Below are positions 18,483 to 27,393 of a DNA stretch of 64,000 nucleotides, piece after piece (the first letter of the stretch is position 1; each line of letters starts with the position of its first letter). The stretch is from NCBI GenBank assembly GCA_017435665.1, contig JAFSEP010000018.1:51949-115948 (forward strand), written 5' to 3'. The DNA comes from Clostridia bacterium. Lineage in GTDB: Bacteria > Bacillota > Clostridia > Oscillospirales > Acutalibacteraceae. A model generated the notes under the pieces. The model was not told the origin of the DNA. It saw only the letters and a program-made list of their open reading frames with translations, and made no database searches. The position numbers were made by a program, and so were the translations under genes.

Positions 18483-20348
18483 TTACGGAGAATACACCTC
18501 AATCTTATCACCGATTTGTGCCTTGATGCGCGCTGCAAATTTTTCCTGATTGTGAAGCGTTGTTTTTCCGCCGTTGAACTCAGGGTCAAGAGAGATGGTT
18601 ACATATGGATTACCCTTATACGAGGTGTAGGTGTAAAAGGGAATATAGTTGTTTTCCGTCAGCACCACCTTGCCGTCACTGTTGCGCTGTAAGCGGATTC
18701 GCATAAGCACCGTATCACGATTGCCCGGAATCTGATTGATGTGGGCATTGAAATCGCCCATTGAATAGATACAGGGTACGCCTCTTCCGTCATTGGTTTC
18801 AATTTCAGTATACGCCTGAACCGTGTGAGAGTGTCCGCCTGCGATATAGTCAAAGCCGAGATTTGCAACCTCTTTTGCTGTTTCTTCCTGAGACTTGGTG
18901 GGATAGAAATAATTCTTAGTTCCCCAATGCATATAAGCTATACAGTATTCTGCTCCGGCTTCCTTCATCGCCTTAAGGTCAGCGGATGCCTTTTCGGCAG
19001 AATAATAATTGAGCATAGTGTCAATATCCGTCTGCGCCCAATCGGCTTCCTTACCGTTGAAGCCGGTTTTCTCGCTTGTATAGGCAACATAGCCGACCTT
19101 TATGCCGTTAACATCAAAAATCATAAATCTTTCATCGTCTGCATCGGCAAACATACCCGTGTGGGCAAAGCCGTAGGTGTCAATGGTATCAAGGGTAGAA
19201 ATCACGCCCTTTGTACCGCAGTCAGCGTTATGGTTATTCGAAAGACAAAGACCGTCAAAGCCTGCAAGGTAAACAGCATCAAGTATTGTAGAGGGGGCAT
19301 TGGCAACAGGCTTTCTGTTTATGTAAGCCTCTTCATTGCTGTATGAAAACTCCGAAGCTATCATAGTTTCAAGGTTACCCACAGCCAAATCACTCTTTGC
19401 AAGAACATCCTTGACATAGTCATAGCAGGCATTGAAGTTATAGCCGTTTTCTTCTGAATAGCAAGCCTTAAGAGTTGGTGACAACGCCATAAGGTCGCCC
19501 ACCATCATAATAACCGCATCATCGGTTTGCTCTGCCTTTTTGTTGACATAAATTCCGTTTTCATCCAAAGCATATCTGTGAGATATATTATCAACAAGCA
19601 TTTCTTCGTCTCCACGGTCCACAGTCACATCAATACTTGCCGACATGTTCATCTCCTCCGAGCTGCAGGTGATTGTTGCCTTGCCCTTTGAAAGAGCTGT
19701 AATTGTACCGTTATCGTAAACAGCTACAACGGAATCGTCACTGCTTGTCCACGCTACTTCCTTTGCGTTGCCCCAGCCGTAATATGCACCGATGGTTCTC
19801 ACAGTACCGGAGAATACATAAATTGAGTGGTCTTCAAGCTTCAGCTTTGTTATATATTTTGCCGTCATCACATCGCTCAGCTCACTTAAAGCAACGCTGT
19901 CACCGTTTATCTTATATGCCGCCACACGGTAATAGACCCTATCCTTTCCGTAATCGTAGTCGGTGTCAAAATACTGAAATTTGCTCTGCCCCTCAACAAT
20001 AGCTATCTGTTGGTATTCACCGTCTTTCTCATATGAACGGAAAATCACATAACCGTCAACGCTTTCGGGCTTTTTCCAATACAGCTCTATGCCCTCATCG
20101 GTAATGCTGTAAATTCGCACACCGTAAGGCGCAGTAACACCTTTATCTGTTGTCCATTCGCCTGAAGTATCGGGGAAACCGATATTATGCTGTGGCTCGG
20201 TTGCGTCTTCTGCTGTGCCTGCGGTATCCGTAGGCAATTCGATCACTTTATCGTATCTTGCCGCCATAACAATACCCGCCATAGCGACAGCAAGCACCAG
20301 TAGCAGGGCTATAATCCTCGTCTTGTTTTTCGTAAATATCTCTTTCAT
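18483..20348 (-). CDS. CapA/PgsA-like surface protein with FN3 and Big2 domains
   Basis: 621 residues. An N-terminal membrane anchor (about 10-30) precedes an FN3-like domain (about 68-160, GVRIYSITDEGIELYWKKP). A bacterial Ig-like domain follows (about 170-245, WTSSDDSVVAVYDNGTITAL and GKATITCSS). The CapA metallophosphatase-like domain spans about 275-600, with MMVGDLMALSP, VGNLETMIA, LSNNHNADCG, AYMHWGTKNY and GGHSHTVQAY. CapA/PgsA proteins act in poly-gamma-glutamate capsule export, but many clostridial members have unknown roles. No capB/capC is nearby. ATG 20348 follows the rlmD stop by 1 nt, so translation is probably coupled. Confidence 0.85.
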   Translation of the reverse strand: MKEIFTKNKTRIIALLLVLAVAMAGIVMAARYDKVIELPTDTAGTAEDATEPQHNIGFPDTSGEWTTDKGVTAPYGVRIYSITDEGIELYWKKPESVDGYVIFRSYEKDGEYQQIAIVEGQSKFQYFDTDYDYGKDRVYYRVAAYKINGDSVALSELSDVMTAKYITKLKLEDHSIYVFSGTVRTIGAYYGWGNAKEVAWTSSDDSVVAVYDNGTITALSKGKATITCSSEEMNMSASIDVTVDRGDEEMLVDNISHRYALDENGIYVNKKAEQTDDAVIMMVGDLMALSPTLKACYSEENGYNFNACYDYVKDVLAKSDLAVGNLETMIASEFSYSNEEAYINRKPVANAPSTILDAVYLAGFDGLCLSNNHNADCGTKGVISTLDTIDTYGFAHTGMFADADDERFMIFDVNGIKVGYVAYTSEKTGFNGKEADWAQTDIDTMLNYYSAEKASADLKAMKEAGAEYCIAYMHWGTKNYFYPTKSQEETAKEVANLGFDYIAGGHSHTVQAYTEIETNDGRGVPCIYSMGDFNAHINQIPGNRDTVLMRIRLQRNSDGKVVLTENNYIPFYTYTSYKGNPYVTISLDPEFNGGKTTLHNQEKFAARIKAQIGDKIEVYSP

Positions 20349-20349
20349 G

Positions 20350-21723
20350 CTACACCTGCTTTCTCACAAGTTTTGCCACACATTCCACATGGGTGGTTCT
20401 GGGGAAAAGGTCTACGGGGGTTACCTCCTTCACCTCATATCCCATCTGAGCAAATCTTTCGCAATCCCTTGCAAGTGTTGCGGGGTCACAGGAAACATAC
20501 ACCACTCTTTCGGGAGCCATCTGCGCTATTGTTTCAAGCACCTGAATATCGCAGCCCTTTCTGGGCGGGTCGATTATAACAACATCAGGTGTAATACCCT
20601 CATCGAAGAGCTTTTTAGCAGCGCCCTTTGCATCATCGCAGATAAATCTTGCGTTTGTCACACCGTTAAGCTCAGCATTGAACTTTGCATCCTCTATTGC
20701 TTCGGGAATTACCTCAACACCGATAAGCTCCTTCACATCATCAACCATAGAAAGTCCGATTGTACCTGCTCCGCAGTATAAATCAAGAAGCACGTCATCC
20801 TTATTGAGCTGAGCATATTCCCTTGCCTTGCCGTAGAGCTTCTCTGCCTGGTCGTGATTGACCTGATAGAAGGACAAGGGCGAAATTCTTATTTTTTTAG
20901 AACAGAGAACGTCGGTTATATATCCGTCACCGTAAAGATTTATGCACTCATCACCCAGGACAACATTGGTATCCTTTTGGTTAACATTAAGCACAACCGA
21001 TTTAATATTATGGTTTTCCGAAATCAGACTGCTTACAAGTTTTGTCCCGTTCGGTACAGATTTACCGTTGATTACAAGACACACCATTATTTCTCCCGTA
21101 ACGGATGCACGTCTGAGATAAATGTGTCTGAGCAGTCCCCTTCCGTTTTTTTCATTATATACGGTACATTCGGTTGTGAGTATCCATTTTTTAATACAGC
21201 CGATAATATCCCTGAACTCCTCAGGCTGAAGCAGACAGTCGGTGCAGTCGCATATTCTGTGGCTATGGGGTGAATAGAAACCGATTACAAGGTCTCCCTT
21301 AGGTGAAAGTCCGATAGGATACTGCGCCTTGTTTCTGTAACGGTTACACTCATCGGCACCGATGATTTCATTAGGTGTTATGTCAATGTGCCCTATTCTG
21401 TTCAAAGCATCCTTTACTCTCTGATACTTTCCCTCCAGCTCGCTTTTATAGCTTATGTGTCTGTATGCACATCCGCCGCATCGGCTGAAGGCTTCGCAGT
21501 CAACGGGTATTCTGTCCTTTGAAGGCTTGATTATCTTTGAGATGATACCAACGGCATAGTTCTGCTTTGCTTTGATAATATGAGCAACAATATCATCTCC
21601 CACAGCAGTATTGGCAACGAAAATTGCCTGAGAGTCAAAGTGTCCCACACCGCTTCCCTGAGATGAGATTGATTCTATTTTAATTCTGATTTCCTCGTTC
21701 TTTTTAACAGCCAACGATTTCAC
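20350..21723 (-). CDS. rlmD: 23S rRNA (uracil-5-)-methyltransferase, RlmD/RumA family
   Basis: 457 residues. An N-terminal TRAM domain (about 8-65) is followed by an iron-sulfur cysteine set (CEAFSRCGGCAY with a fourth Cys in the DCTDC segment). The SAM-binding motif LLDLYCGAGTIGLSM, VIIDPPRKGCD and the catalytic VYVSCDPATLARD follow. It methylates uridine C5 in 23S rRNA. In Gram-positives one enzyme can modify two sites (RlmCD), so the exact position is uncertain. It is upstream of and coupled to the CapA-like gene, an unusual partner. Confidence 0.92.
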   Translation of the reverse strand: MKSLAVKKNEEIRIKIESISSQGSGVGHFDSQAIFVANTAVGDDIVAHIIKAKQNYAVGIISKIIKPSKDRIPVDCEAFSRCGGCAYRHISYKSELEGKYQRVKDALNRIGHIDITPNEIIGADECNRYRNKAQYPIGLSPKGDLVIGFYSPHSHRICDCTDCLLQPEEFRDIIGCIKKWILTTECTVYNEKNGRGLLRHIYLRRASVTGEIMVCLVINGKSVPNGTKLVSSLISENHNIKSVVLNVNQKDTNVVLGDECINLYGDGYITDVLCSKKIRISPLSFYQVNHDQAEKLYGKAREYAQLNKDDVLLDLYCGAGTIGLSMVDDVKELIGVEVIPEAIEDAKFNAELNGVTNARFICDDAKGAAKKLFDEGITPDVVIIDPPRKGCDIQVLETIAQMAPERVVYVSCDPATLARDCERFAQMGYEVKEVTPVDLFPRTTHVECVAKLVRKQV

Positions 21724-21844
21724 CTCGGTAAATTATTCAATGCTTTTTTTATTATATCACTAATACGGAGAAAAAGCAATCAGAAAGGCGCCTGTGTCTG
21801 CGACTGTTCAAAATATCAAATTTTCTTAAACTGACGTGAACTTA

Positions 21845-21873
21845 TTGAATAAAATATAGTATTGTTATATAAT
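21845..21873 (+). promoter_or_regulatory. Promoter of the patatin-like gene
   Basis: TTGAAT (21845-21850), 17 nt, TATAAT (21868-21873), about 43 nt before ATG 21916. Confidence 0.7.
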
Positions 21874-21915
21874 ACATCTGAAGAGAAAGAATAAACAAAG
21901 ATAGGAGATAATCAA

Positions 21916-23004
21916 ATGAGATCATACGGACTTATTCTTCCCGGCGGAGGCGCCAAGGGCGCATATCAGATAGGTGCATGGAGCGCTCTCAGGGAAATGA
22001 GAATAAAATTTTCTGCCATAGCAGGTGTCTCAATCGGGTCAATTAACGGTGCACTTATTGCTTCGAACAGATATGAACAGGCTCTTGAAATGTGGAACAC
22101 CGTAAGAATCGAACACGGTGTAAATATTACCGAGGAGCTTAAAGAGCCTGACAATCTTTTCAGCGTTAAGAACTATGCTGCCCTTTTCAAGGAGATAATG
22201 AGAAACGGCGGTATTGATGCTTCCCCCACAAAGGATTTCCTTTCTCAGTACATAGACGAGGCTGCCGTAAGAAAGAGCAAAATCCCTTTGGGACTTATTA
22301 CATATCAGCTTTCAACGATGAATCCTCTTGAGCTTTTCACTCAGGACATTCCCGAGGGTGAGCTTATCGACTATATTCTTGCATCAAGCAAGGTGCCCGG
22401 TGTAAGCAAAATCGGCCCTGAGGGTGAAATGTTTATCGACGGCGGTGTATATGACAATATTCCGTTCAGCGTGCTTAAAAAACGAGGAATAAATAACCTT
22501 ATTATTATTGATATATCCGTAATGAAGGGCTGGAAGCATCAGACAGATGCCTATTCCTGCTCACAGATAGTCAACATCAGACCCTATAACAGCGACGAAT
22601 TGGGCGCCGCATTTGATTTTTCACCTGAAATGGCAACCAAGCGAATGACTATGGGTTATCTGGATGCGAAAAAGGCGTTCGGAAAGCTTCAGGGAAATAT
22701 CTATCACTTCTTGCCCAGAACCTTCAGCGCATTACTTAAAAAGTACGGCCCTGAAACCTTATATCAGCTTGAACAGCTGGCATTTAATATGGGACTTGAA
22801 CGCATAAAAATATATAAGGCTGATGAATTTATCAATGCAGTATTTGAGCTTTATCAGCAAAAAGAGGCAGAACGTGAAGAAAAGGAAGGCAACGAAGAAA
22901 ATAAAGGCTTCCTCGGCACAATCGTAAAAAAATGGACCGATATCGTGAACACGAAAAGCGATTTTCCTTTGGCCGATGAATTGCTTGAAGCAATGAAAAA
23001 ATGA
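21916..23004 (+). CDS. Patatin-like phospholipase
   Basis: 362 residues. It has the patatin oxyanion motif GGGAKGAYQIG (10-20), nucleophile S39 in GVSIGS, and the catalytic Asp D175 in DGGVYDN, forming the Ser-Asp dyad. It has no signal peptide, so it is probably an intracellular lipase/esterase acting on membrane lipids. The C-terminal 60 residues are charged and helical. It is monocistronic and ends next to an imperfect terminator and the DnaA-box region. Confidence 0.88.
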   Translation: MRSYGLILPGGGAKGAYQIGAWSALREMRIKFSAIAGVSIGSINGALIASNRYEQALEMWNTVRIEHGVNITEELKEPDNLFSVKNYAALFKEIMRNGGIDASPTKDFLSQYIDEAAVRKSKIPLGLITYQLSTMNPLELFTQDIPEGELIDYILASSKVPGVSKIGPEGEMFIDGGVYDNIPFSVLKKRGINNLIIIDISVMKGWKHQTDAYSCSQIVNIRPYNSDELGAAFDFSPEMATKRMTMGYLDAKKAFGKLQGNIYHFLPRTFSALLKKYGPETLYQLEQLAFNMGLERIKIYKADEFINAVFELYQQKEAEREEKEGNEENKGFLGTIVKKWTDIVNTKSDFPLADELLEAMKK

Positions 23005-23010
23005 GTAAAA

Positions 23011-23039
23011 GGCAGGTCGGAAACGGCCTGTCTTCTTTT
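23011..23039 (+). terminator. Probable terminator of the patatin-like gene
   Basis: GGCAGGTCGG AAA CGGCCTGTC with a following TTCTTTT; the stem needs a G-U pair and one mismatch. Confidence 0.5.
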
Positions 23040-23237
23040 GTGCAGAAAATATGTTTGGGGAAAATACACAAAGATTTTTTCGGGCAAAAAATCATATATC
23101 TTTTTAAACAAAAAGCTTCAACTGAATAAACTGCGAAAGAATCAACTGTATAAAAATGCATAGTTATGAATAAAAATACATTTTATTCGTTTTTTTGCTT
23201 TAAGGCAAAAAAATCCGTTAAAAAACATTCGCTGTTT

Positions 23238-23449
23238 TTGTAAAGGTAAAAAACTTTACAGTGTGGATAACTCTGTTGAAAATGTGGATAACTTCGTTTA
23301 ATTGCTAAAACAGAAAAATAAGATCTGATTTTTGTAAAGTTATTCACTTTACCCACAGAGTTTTCCACATTGACAACGTGAATTATTCACGTTTTTCCGT
23401 ATAATGCATATACAAAACATATGCAAAACTCTGTGGAAAATGTGGATAA
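23238..23449. other. AT-rich DnaA-box cluster (candidate origin or DnaA-control site)
   Basis: In about 190 bp there are five matches to TTWTNCACA: TGTGGATAA at 23262-23270, 23283-23291 and 23441-23449, TTTTCCACA at 23361-23369, and TGTGGAAAA at 23432-23440. One-mismatch boxes lie at 23340-23348, 23349-23357 and 23383-23391. The flanks are very AT-rich, with TGTAAAG/CTTTACA inverted repeats. No gene fits here. dnaA is not in the window, so whether this is oriC is inference. Confidence 0.6.
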
Positions 23450-23580
23450 ATCATCGTAGACAGAAATTGTTAAGTGTCTTTGTCAAGGCTTTTCGGCAAA
23501 TTTTTACTAAAAAAACTGCCAAATTTAACCTGAGAATTCTGTATAGAATGCATAAAAATCATTTTTGTTCAAAATTTTGC

Positions 23581-23609
23581 TTGACAGGGAAAAGCGTAGT
23601 TTTTATATA
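23581..23609 (+). promoter_or_regulatory. Promoter of the tandem-module secreted protein
   Basis: TTGACA (23581-23586), 17 nt, TATATA (23604-23609), about 58 nt before ATG 23667. Confidence 0.7.
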
Positions 23610-23666
23610 GACAATTTATACAAAGGCAGATATAATGTAATTATAAAAAACAAAGGAGGGTGTCAT

Positions 23667-24947
23667 ATGAAGAAGAAAAAAATAATTATCGGTTTGTTGG
23701 TTGTGATGCTGATTTTCAGTATAGTCGGCTTCGGCTTTGCGGTGCAGGAATTCAGCAGCGGAAAAGAAGTGACTTCAGGAGAAATAACTGTCGACGATGC
23801 TTCTTTCCCGAAAGATCACGGTGTGATTTATTCGGCTGATATAAATTCAGACGGAGCTGATGAAGATATACGTGTTGTTGAAACTGACGCAGGCACATAT
23901 GAAGTGAACTTTGAAAACAGCGCCGGAAAAGTTATCTGGTCTTTCGAAGTATCTGATTATGACCAGAGCAGTATACATATCTGTAATGTTAAAGGAACGG
24001 ATTACATCTTGCTATATTGTCCGTATATGTATTACAAGGGACATTGCAATTATTTTTATAAGTTATATACAATAGATGAATATAATATAGAAAAGGTAAT
24101 TTACAGTGACGATATTAATGAGTTCGATATTATAGGTGCGGCAAGATTACCTGTTAATGATATGGTCGATTTTTATGAGGGAATCAACTATTATTTAGAT
24201 AACAGTACTCTGATTATCAGCACTAACGAAGATACGGTTATAGGTCCAAAACCGTCTGCCGGTTTTTATGACTGCTTTAATTGGCTTTGGGAAAGCGGTA
24301 TTACAGATAAAAAGACCAAGACTCTGAAGGAGAACCTCAAAATATATGATGACTATATGTACAATAAGGTTGAGAAGAAGAACCTTTACACAGGTGATTT
24401 TCTGGGTGACGGAAAAAAAGAAAGCATAAATGTTATTGAAACATATCCTTATGAATATGAAATCCGCCTTACTGACTCGGAAGGGACTGTAATATGGTCT
24501 GAGTCATTCTCGGAATCTCATGTGGGCTGGAACTCATTTTTAGTCTGTGAAGTTGACGGAAGAACCTGCCTGATGACGTATAATCCGTATGTCGGACAAG
24601 GTCATTGCCACTATAACTATGAAATATTCACAATTTGGTCTGACGGTGAAAACTACAAAAAGTACACACGCCACGCAGACAGCGTTGAATTTGATATTGA
24701 CGGTCGGGAACATATACCCGTTGACAGATTGATGAAGTTCACCGACGAGCTTGACGGATATCTGAAAAACGCCACGCTCCTTGCAAGTACCCTTGACGGT
24801 GAATTGGTTACGGGGCCGAAAAAGGCTGACGGTTTTTGGGACCATTATTGGTGGCTTTATGACAAAGACGAGTATAGCTCTCTCATGGAGGCCATTGAAG
24901 CCTATGATAAAGATGCTTATGACCATAGGCACAGCTTTGAAGACTGA
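23667..24947 (+). CDS. Secreted/anchored protein of two tandem modules
   Basis: 426 residues from ATG 23667, which has AAGGAGGG upstream; the longer frame from 23565 runs through the promoter. A KKKK-hydrophobic segment (residues 2-25) is a signal peptide or anchor. Two modules of about 145 residues align with each other. Each opens with an acidic Asp/Gly-rich loop (DINSDGADEDIRVVET; DFLGDGKKESINVIET). Each then shows V-I-W-S, a CPYMYYKGHC/NPYVGQGHC segment, and a GPKPSAGFYD/GPKKADGFWD end with a WLW/WLY. The opening loops resemble Ca-binding VCBS/FG-GAP loops. The function is unknown. Confidence 0.75.
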   Translation: MKKKKIIIGLLVVMLIFSIVGFGFAVQEFSSGKEVTSGEITVDDASFPKDHGVIYSADINSDGADEDIRVVETDAGTYEVNFENSAGKVIWSFEVSDYDQSSIHICNVKGTDYILLYCPYMYYKGHCNYFYKLYTIDEYNIEKVIYSDDINEFDIIGAARLPVNDMVDFYEGINYYLDNSTLIISTNEDTVIGPKPSAGFYDCFNWLWESGITDKKTKTLKENLKIYDDYMYNKVEKKNLYTGDFLGDGKKESINVIETYPYEYEIRLTDSEGTVIWSESFSESHVGWNSFLVCEVDGRTCLMTYNPYVGQGHCHYNYEIFTIWSDGENYKKYTRHADSVEFDIDGREHIPVDRLMKFTDELDGYLKNATLLASTLDGELVTGPKKADGFWDHYWWLYDKDEYSSLMEAIEAYDKDAYDHRHSFED

Positions 24948-24963
24948 AACGGAAAGTGAATAT

Positions 24964-25004
24964 AAATGATTGAGAGGGGCGTTTCACGCCCCTCTCAATC
25001 ATTT
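24964..25004. terminator. Long bidirectional terminator
   Basis: AAATGATTGAGAGGGGCG (24964-24981) is perfectly complementary to 24987-25004 with a TTTCA loop, between convergent genes. Confidence 0.9.
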
Positions 25005-25043
25005 ATGAAGATATTTTACGTTCCGGTATTAATAACAGGAGAA

Positions 25044-25907
25044 TTATTCAATTCCCTTGAGAGCTTCAAGCTCTTCCTTTGCAACTCTTATCTGTGCATC
25101 CTTGATGAGCTTGACAGAATGTCTCTCAACCACAAGGGGAGCAGATTCGGGGCGCTTGTCAAGTCTTATCTTGAGCATACCTGTCAGCAGGTTGTTTTCA
25201 ACAACCGTACCTCTGCCTTCCTTGGTGTCAACGATTGCGCCGACCTTGGGAGTATGTCTGAGCAGATGCTCGTATGAAGCCTGCTCATATTTCAGACAGC
25301 ACATAAGTCTGCCGCAGGTACCGCTTATCTTTACGGGACTGAGGGACAAGCCCTGCTCCTTTGCCATCTTGATTGTTACGGGCTGGAAGCTGCCGAGGAA
25401 GGTGCTGCAGCAGAAGGGACGTCCGCATACACCGAGGCCGCCAAGCATCTTTGACTCGTCTCTTACACCTATCTGACGAAGCTCAATTCTTGTTTTGAAC
25501 ACACTTGCAAGGTCCTTGACAAGCTCTCTGAAATCCACTCTGCCGTCTGCTGTGAAATAGAAAAGCACCTTGCTTCTGTCAAAGGTGTATTCAGCCTCAA
25601 CAAGCTTCATATCAAGCTTATGCTCTGCGATCTTTTTAAGGCATATCTCAAAAGCATCTTTTTCCTTCTCTCTGTTTTCCTCGAGAGTCTGAAGATCCTT
25701 TTCGGTTGCTGTTCTAATAACAGTCTTGAGGGGGCTTACGATTTCCTCCTCAGCCACCTGCTTATTTGCAAGAGCTACCTCACCGCATTCAATACCTATT
25801 GCGGTTTCCACAATGACCTTTTTGCCTGTTTCGTATTCCTTTCCCTGGGGGTCGAAGTAATAAACCTTTCCCACCTCTTTAAATCTTACGCCGATTACTT
25901 CTGCCAT
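25044..25907 (-). CDS. ricT: PSP1-domain protein RicT (YaaT)
   Basis: 287 residues. The PSP1 C-terminal domain carries the cysteine sets GVCGRPFCC and GTCGRLMCCLKYEQ. In the Bacillus Ric complex, residues of this kind help hold iron-sulfur clusters. RicT acts with RicA and RicF in mRNA processing by RNase Y and in competence/sporulation phosphorelay output. It lies 28 nt after holB in the conserved holB-yaaT order. Confidence 0.93.
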   Translation of the reverse strand: MAEVIGVRFKEVGKVYYFDPQGKEYETGKKVIVETAIGIECGEVALANKQVAEEEIVSPLKTVIRTATEKDLQTLEENREKEKDAFEICLKKIAEHKLDMKLVEAEYTFDRSKVLFYFTADGRVDFRELVKDLASVFKTRIELRQIGVRDESKMLGGLGVCGRPFCCSTFLGSFQPVTIKMAKEQGLSLSPVKISGTCGRLMCCLKYEQASYEHLLRHTPKVGAIVDTKEGRGTVVENNLLTGMLKIRLDKRPESAPLVVERHSVKLIKDAQIRVAKEELEALKGIE

Positions 25908-25935
25908 ATGTTATTCCTTTCTTAGGAGATACTAA

Positions 25936-26805
25936 TCATCCTCTGCTGATTTTTGCCTGAGCAAGAAGACTGCTCAGACGTGTTACTGTCAAATTATTGT
26001 TTGCGTTTCTTTTTACGGAAAACCCAAGTTCGTTTGTTTCCTTTATAAAGCCCAGAAGCTGTTCTGTGGTAAATCGGGTAACAAGGCGGTCCGTTGTCTT
26101 ACCGTCACCACTTACCGTATGCGTTCCGCCGTTTTTCTTAACTGCGGCTGAAGCAAAAATTTCAGCCATATCCTTCAGCGTATCCGAAAGAAGCTGCTTG
26201 TCCTTTTCAAATACCCCTGTTGCCTTCATAAATTCAAGCTCGTTATCCTCGCAAAGAAGCATACACAAGGTATGCGCCAGGTCGGAGGATTTCTTTCGCT
26301 TTTTGTCCGAAGCCGTATCATTTTCCGATTCCCCCAGAGTGATAACCGTGCCTCTTGAAATAATTGTTTCAAGCAAGGTTGCCTTGGAATCGCAGGTCAT
26401 AATGATTGCAATATGGTCGGGGGGCTCCTCAAAAATCTTGAGCAGGGCATTCTGTGACTGAACGGTCATATCCTGAGCCTCGCAGAATATATATATCTTT
26501 CTTTCAGCCTCATTGGTGGAGATAAAGGCGGTGCTTTTCATCTGCCTTATAACGTCAACACCCATAGTTGCCTTGCCCGATTCCTTTTCACAGAAAATTA
26601 TGTCGGGGTGAGCATCCTGCAATGCTTTACGGCAATGCCTGCACTCTCCGCAGGGGATTGGCTCTCCCTCGCACATCATAGCACGGGCAAGGAACTTTGC
26701 ACACTCAAGTCTGTTTGCAGCAGTCGTCCCCTCAACGATAATTGCATGGGGTATGCGTCTGAAAGAGAAGAAGCCCGAAAGAGTTTCTCTTGCGGTATCA
26801 TTCAT
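25936..26805 (-). CDS. holB: DNA polymerase III subunit delta-prime
   Basis: 289 residues from ATG 26805, which has GGAG about 9 nt upstream. In-frame GTG and ATG codons further up (to 26844) are possible. It has a clamp-loader AAA fold with a four-Cys zinc module (CEGEPIPCGECRHC), DVIRQ, QNALLKIFEEPP and SRGTVI (SRC-like). The P-loop is degenerate (VEGTTAANRL), as expected for delta-prime, which does not hydrolyse ATP. It loads the sliding clamp. It is in an operon with ricT. Confidence 0.9.
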   Translation of the reverse strand: MNDTARETLSGFFSFRRIPHAIIVEGTTAANRLECAKFLARAMMCEGEPIPCGECRHCRKALQDAHPDIIFCEKESGKATMGVDVIRQMKSTAFISTNEAERKIYIFCEAQDMTVQSQNALLKIFEEPPDHIAIIMTCDSKATLLETIISRGTVITLGESENDTASDKKRKKSSDLAHTLCMLLCEDNELEFMKATGVFEKDKQLLSDTLKDMAEIFASAAVKKNGGTHTVSGDGKTTDRLVTRFTTEQLLGFIKETNELGFSVKRNANNNLTVTRLSSLLAQAKISRG

Positions 26806-26864
26806 AATAATATCTCCGGTCACACATATCCCTCCCTTATGCAAAAGTCATTGAATCAATGACT

Positions 26865-27000
26865 TTGCAATGCTATATCCGCAATAGCAGATGTGATATT
26901 CGCCTGTCGGCGAGTGATATTTTGCCCAGAGGGCAAAGTGATATATTTGCCATTGGGCAAATGTTGTGGGTGGGCGATGCCCACACCCAATTAAAAAATC
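26865..27000. repeat. GTGATAT-spaced hairpin array
   Basis: Successive small hairpins are separated by GTGATAT: TCGCCTGTCGGCGA, TTTGCCCAGAGGGCAAA, ATTTGCCATTGGGCAAAT, then a GTGGGTGGGCGATGCCCACACCC stem-loop. A second, larger array is at 29.76 kb. Confidence 0.75.
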
Positions 27001-27131
27001 TCAGGTTAATCACATTGACTTTATGCAAAGGTTATCAATCCTATATATTATAAAACAAAAATCAGAAATTTACAATAGCTAAATTGTAACAATGCGATGT
27101 TGGCTTAACTAAAGGGAGAGCTGATTTGAAA

Positions 27132-27166
27132 AAATCTCCGTTTGTCTGTTGACAAAGCGGAGATTT
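27132..27166 (-). terminator. Second, distal terminator of the small-ORF transcript
   Basis: AAATCTCCG-TTTGTC pairs with GACAAAG-CGGAGATTT. On the minus strand it is followed by a T6 run. It overlaps the -35 of the opposing antisense promoter. Confidence 0.7.
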
Positions 27167-27177
27167 GTGTTTATAAT
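27149..27177 (+). promoter_or_regulatory. Consensus promoter of a short antisense RNA
   Basis: TTGACA (27149-27154), exactly 17 nt, TATAAT (27172-27177): a perfect sigma-A consensus, with no ORF following it. Confidence 0.75.
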
Positions 27178-27183
27178 GTAATT

Positions 27184-27275
27184 GAGAGGTAACCGTGCAA
27201 AGCGGTTAGCCGGATAGTTTTATTTTTAATTTTAAAAAAGCAACCGTCACTTGGCCGAGTGGCGGTTGTTGTCTT
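27184..27275 (+). ncRNA. Putative antisense RNA of a type I toxin-antitoxin-like locus
   Basis: An RNA of about 90 nt is expected from the consensus promoter at 27149-27177 to the shared bidirectional hairpin (27241-27268, CAACCGTCACT / AGTGGCGGTTG). It runs against the 3' end of the 27-codon ORF at 27247-27330 and covers its last codons. Its 5' end (ATTGAGAGGTAACCG) repeats the 5' end of the opposing mRNA. Confidence 0.5.
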
Positions 27276-27330
27276 TTATCCTTATCGTTACAGTATATCT
27301 GAATATATGTAAAGTAATGATAATAGGCAT
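27247..27330 (-). CDS. Small peptide (27 aa), possible type I toxin
   Basis: ATG 27328-27330 is preceded 8 nt upstream by a very strong AAAGGAGG, and the frame closes at TGA 27247. The peptide begins MPIIITLHIFRYTVTIRI and ends in a basic tail NNRHSAK, so it has a hydrophobic, beta-prone head and a cationic end. The mRNA has its own near-consensus promoter (27394-27422) and ends in the hairpin at 27241-27268, with a second terminator at 27132-27166. An opposing RNA overlaps its 3' end. Small hydrophobic peptide plus antisense RNA is the plan of type I toxin-antitoxin loci, but the peptide family is not firmly recognised. It could instead be a small regulatory peptide. Confidence 0.55.
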   Translation of the reverse strand: MPIIITLHIFRYTVTIRIKDNNRHSAK

Positions 27331-27393
27331 ATGCAGCACCTCCTTTCGGAAGAGCTTGCCAACCGCCTTCACGCCTCTCAATTACATTGTCGA

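Noticed and set aside
18483-20348. Capsule biosynthesis locus
   Set aside because: Only a CapA-like protein is present, without capB/capC. A capsule role cannot be claimed.
23404-23610. 68-codon ORF across the DnaA-box region
   Set aside because: It crosses DnaA boxes and the downstream promoter, and has no ribosome binding site.
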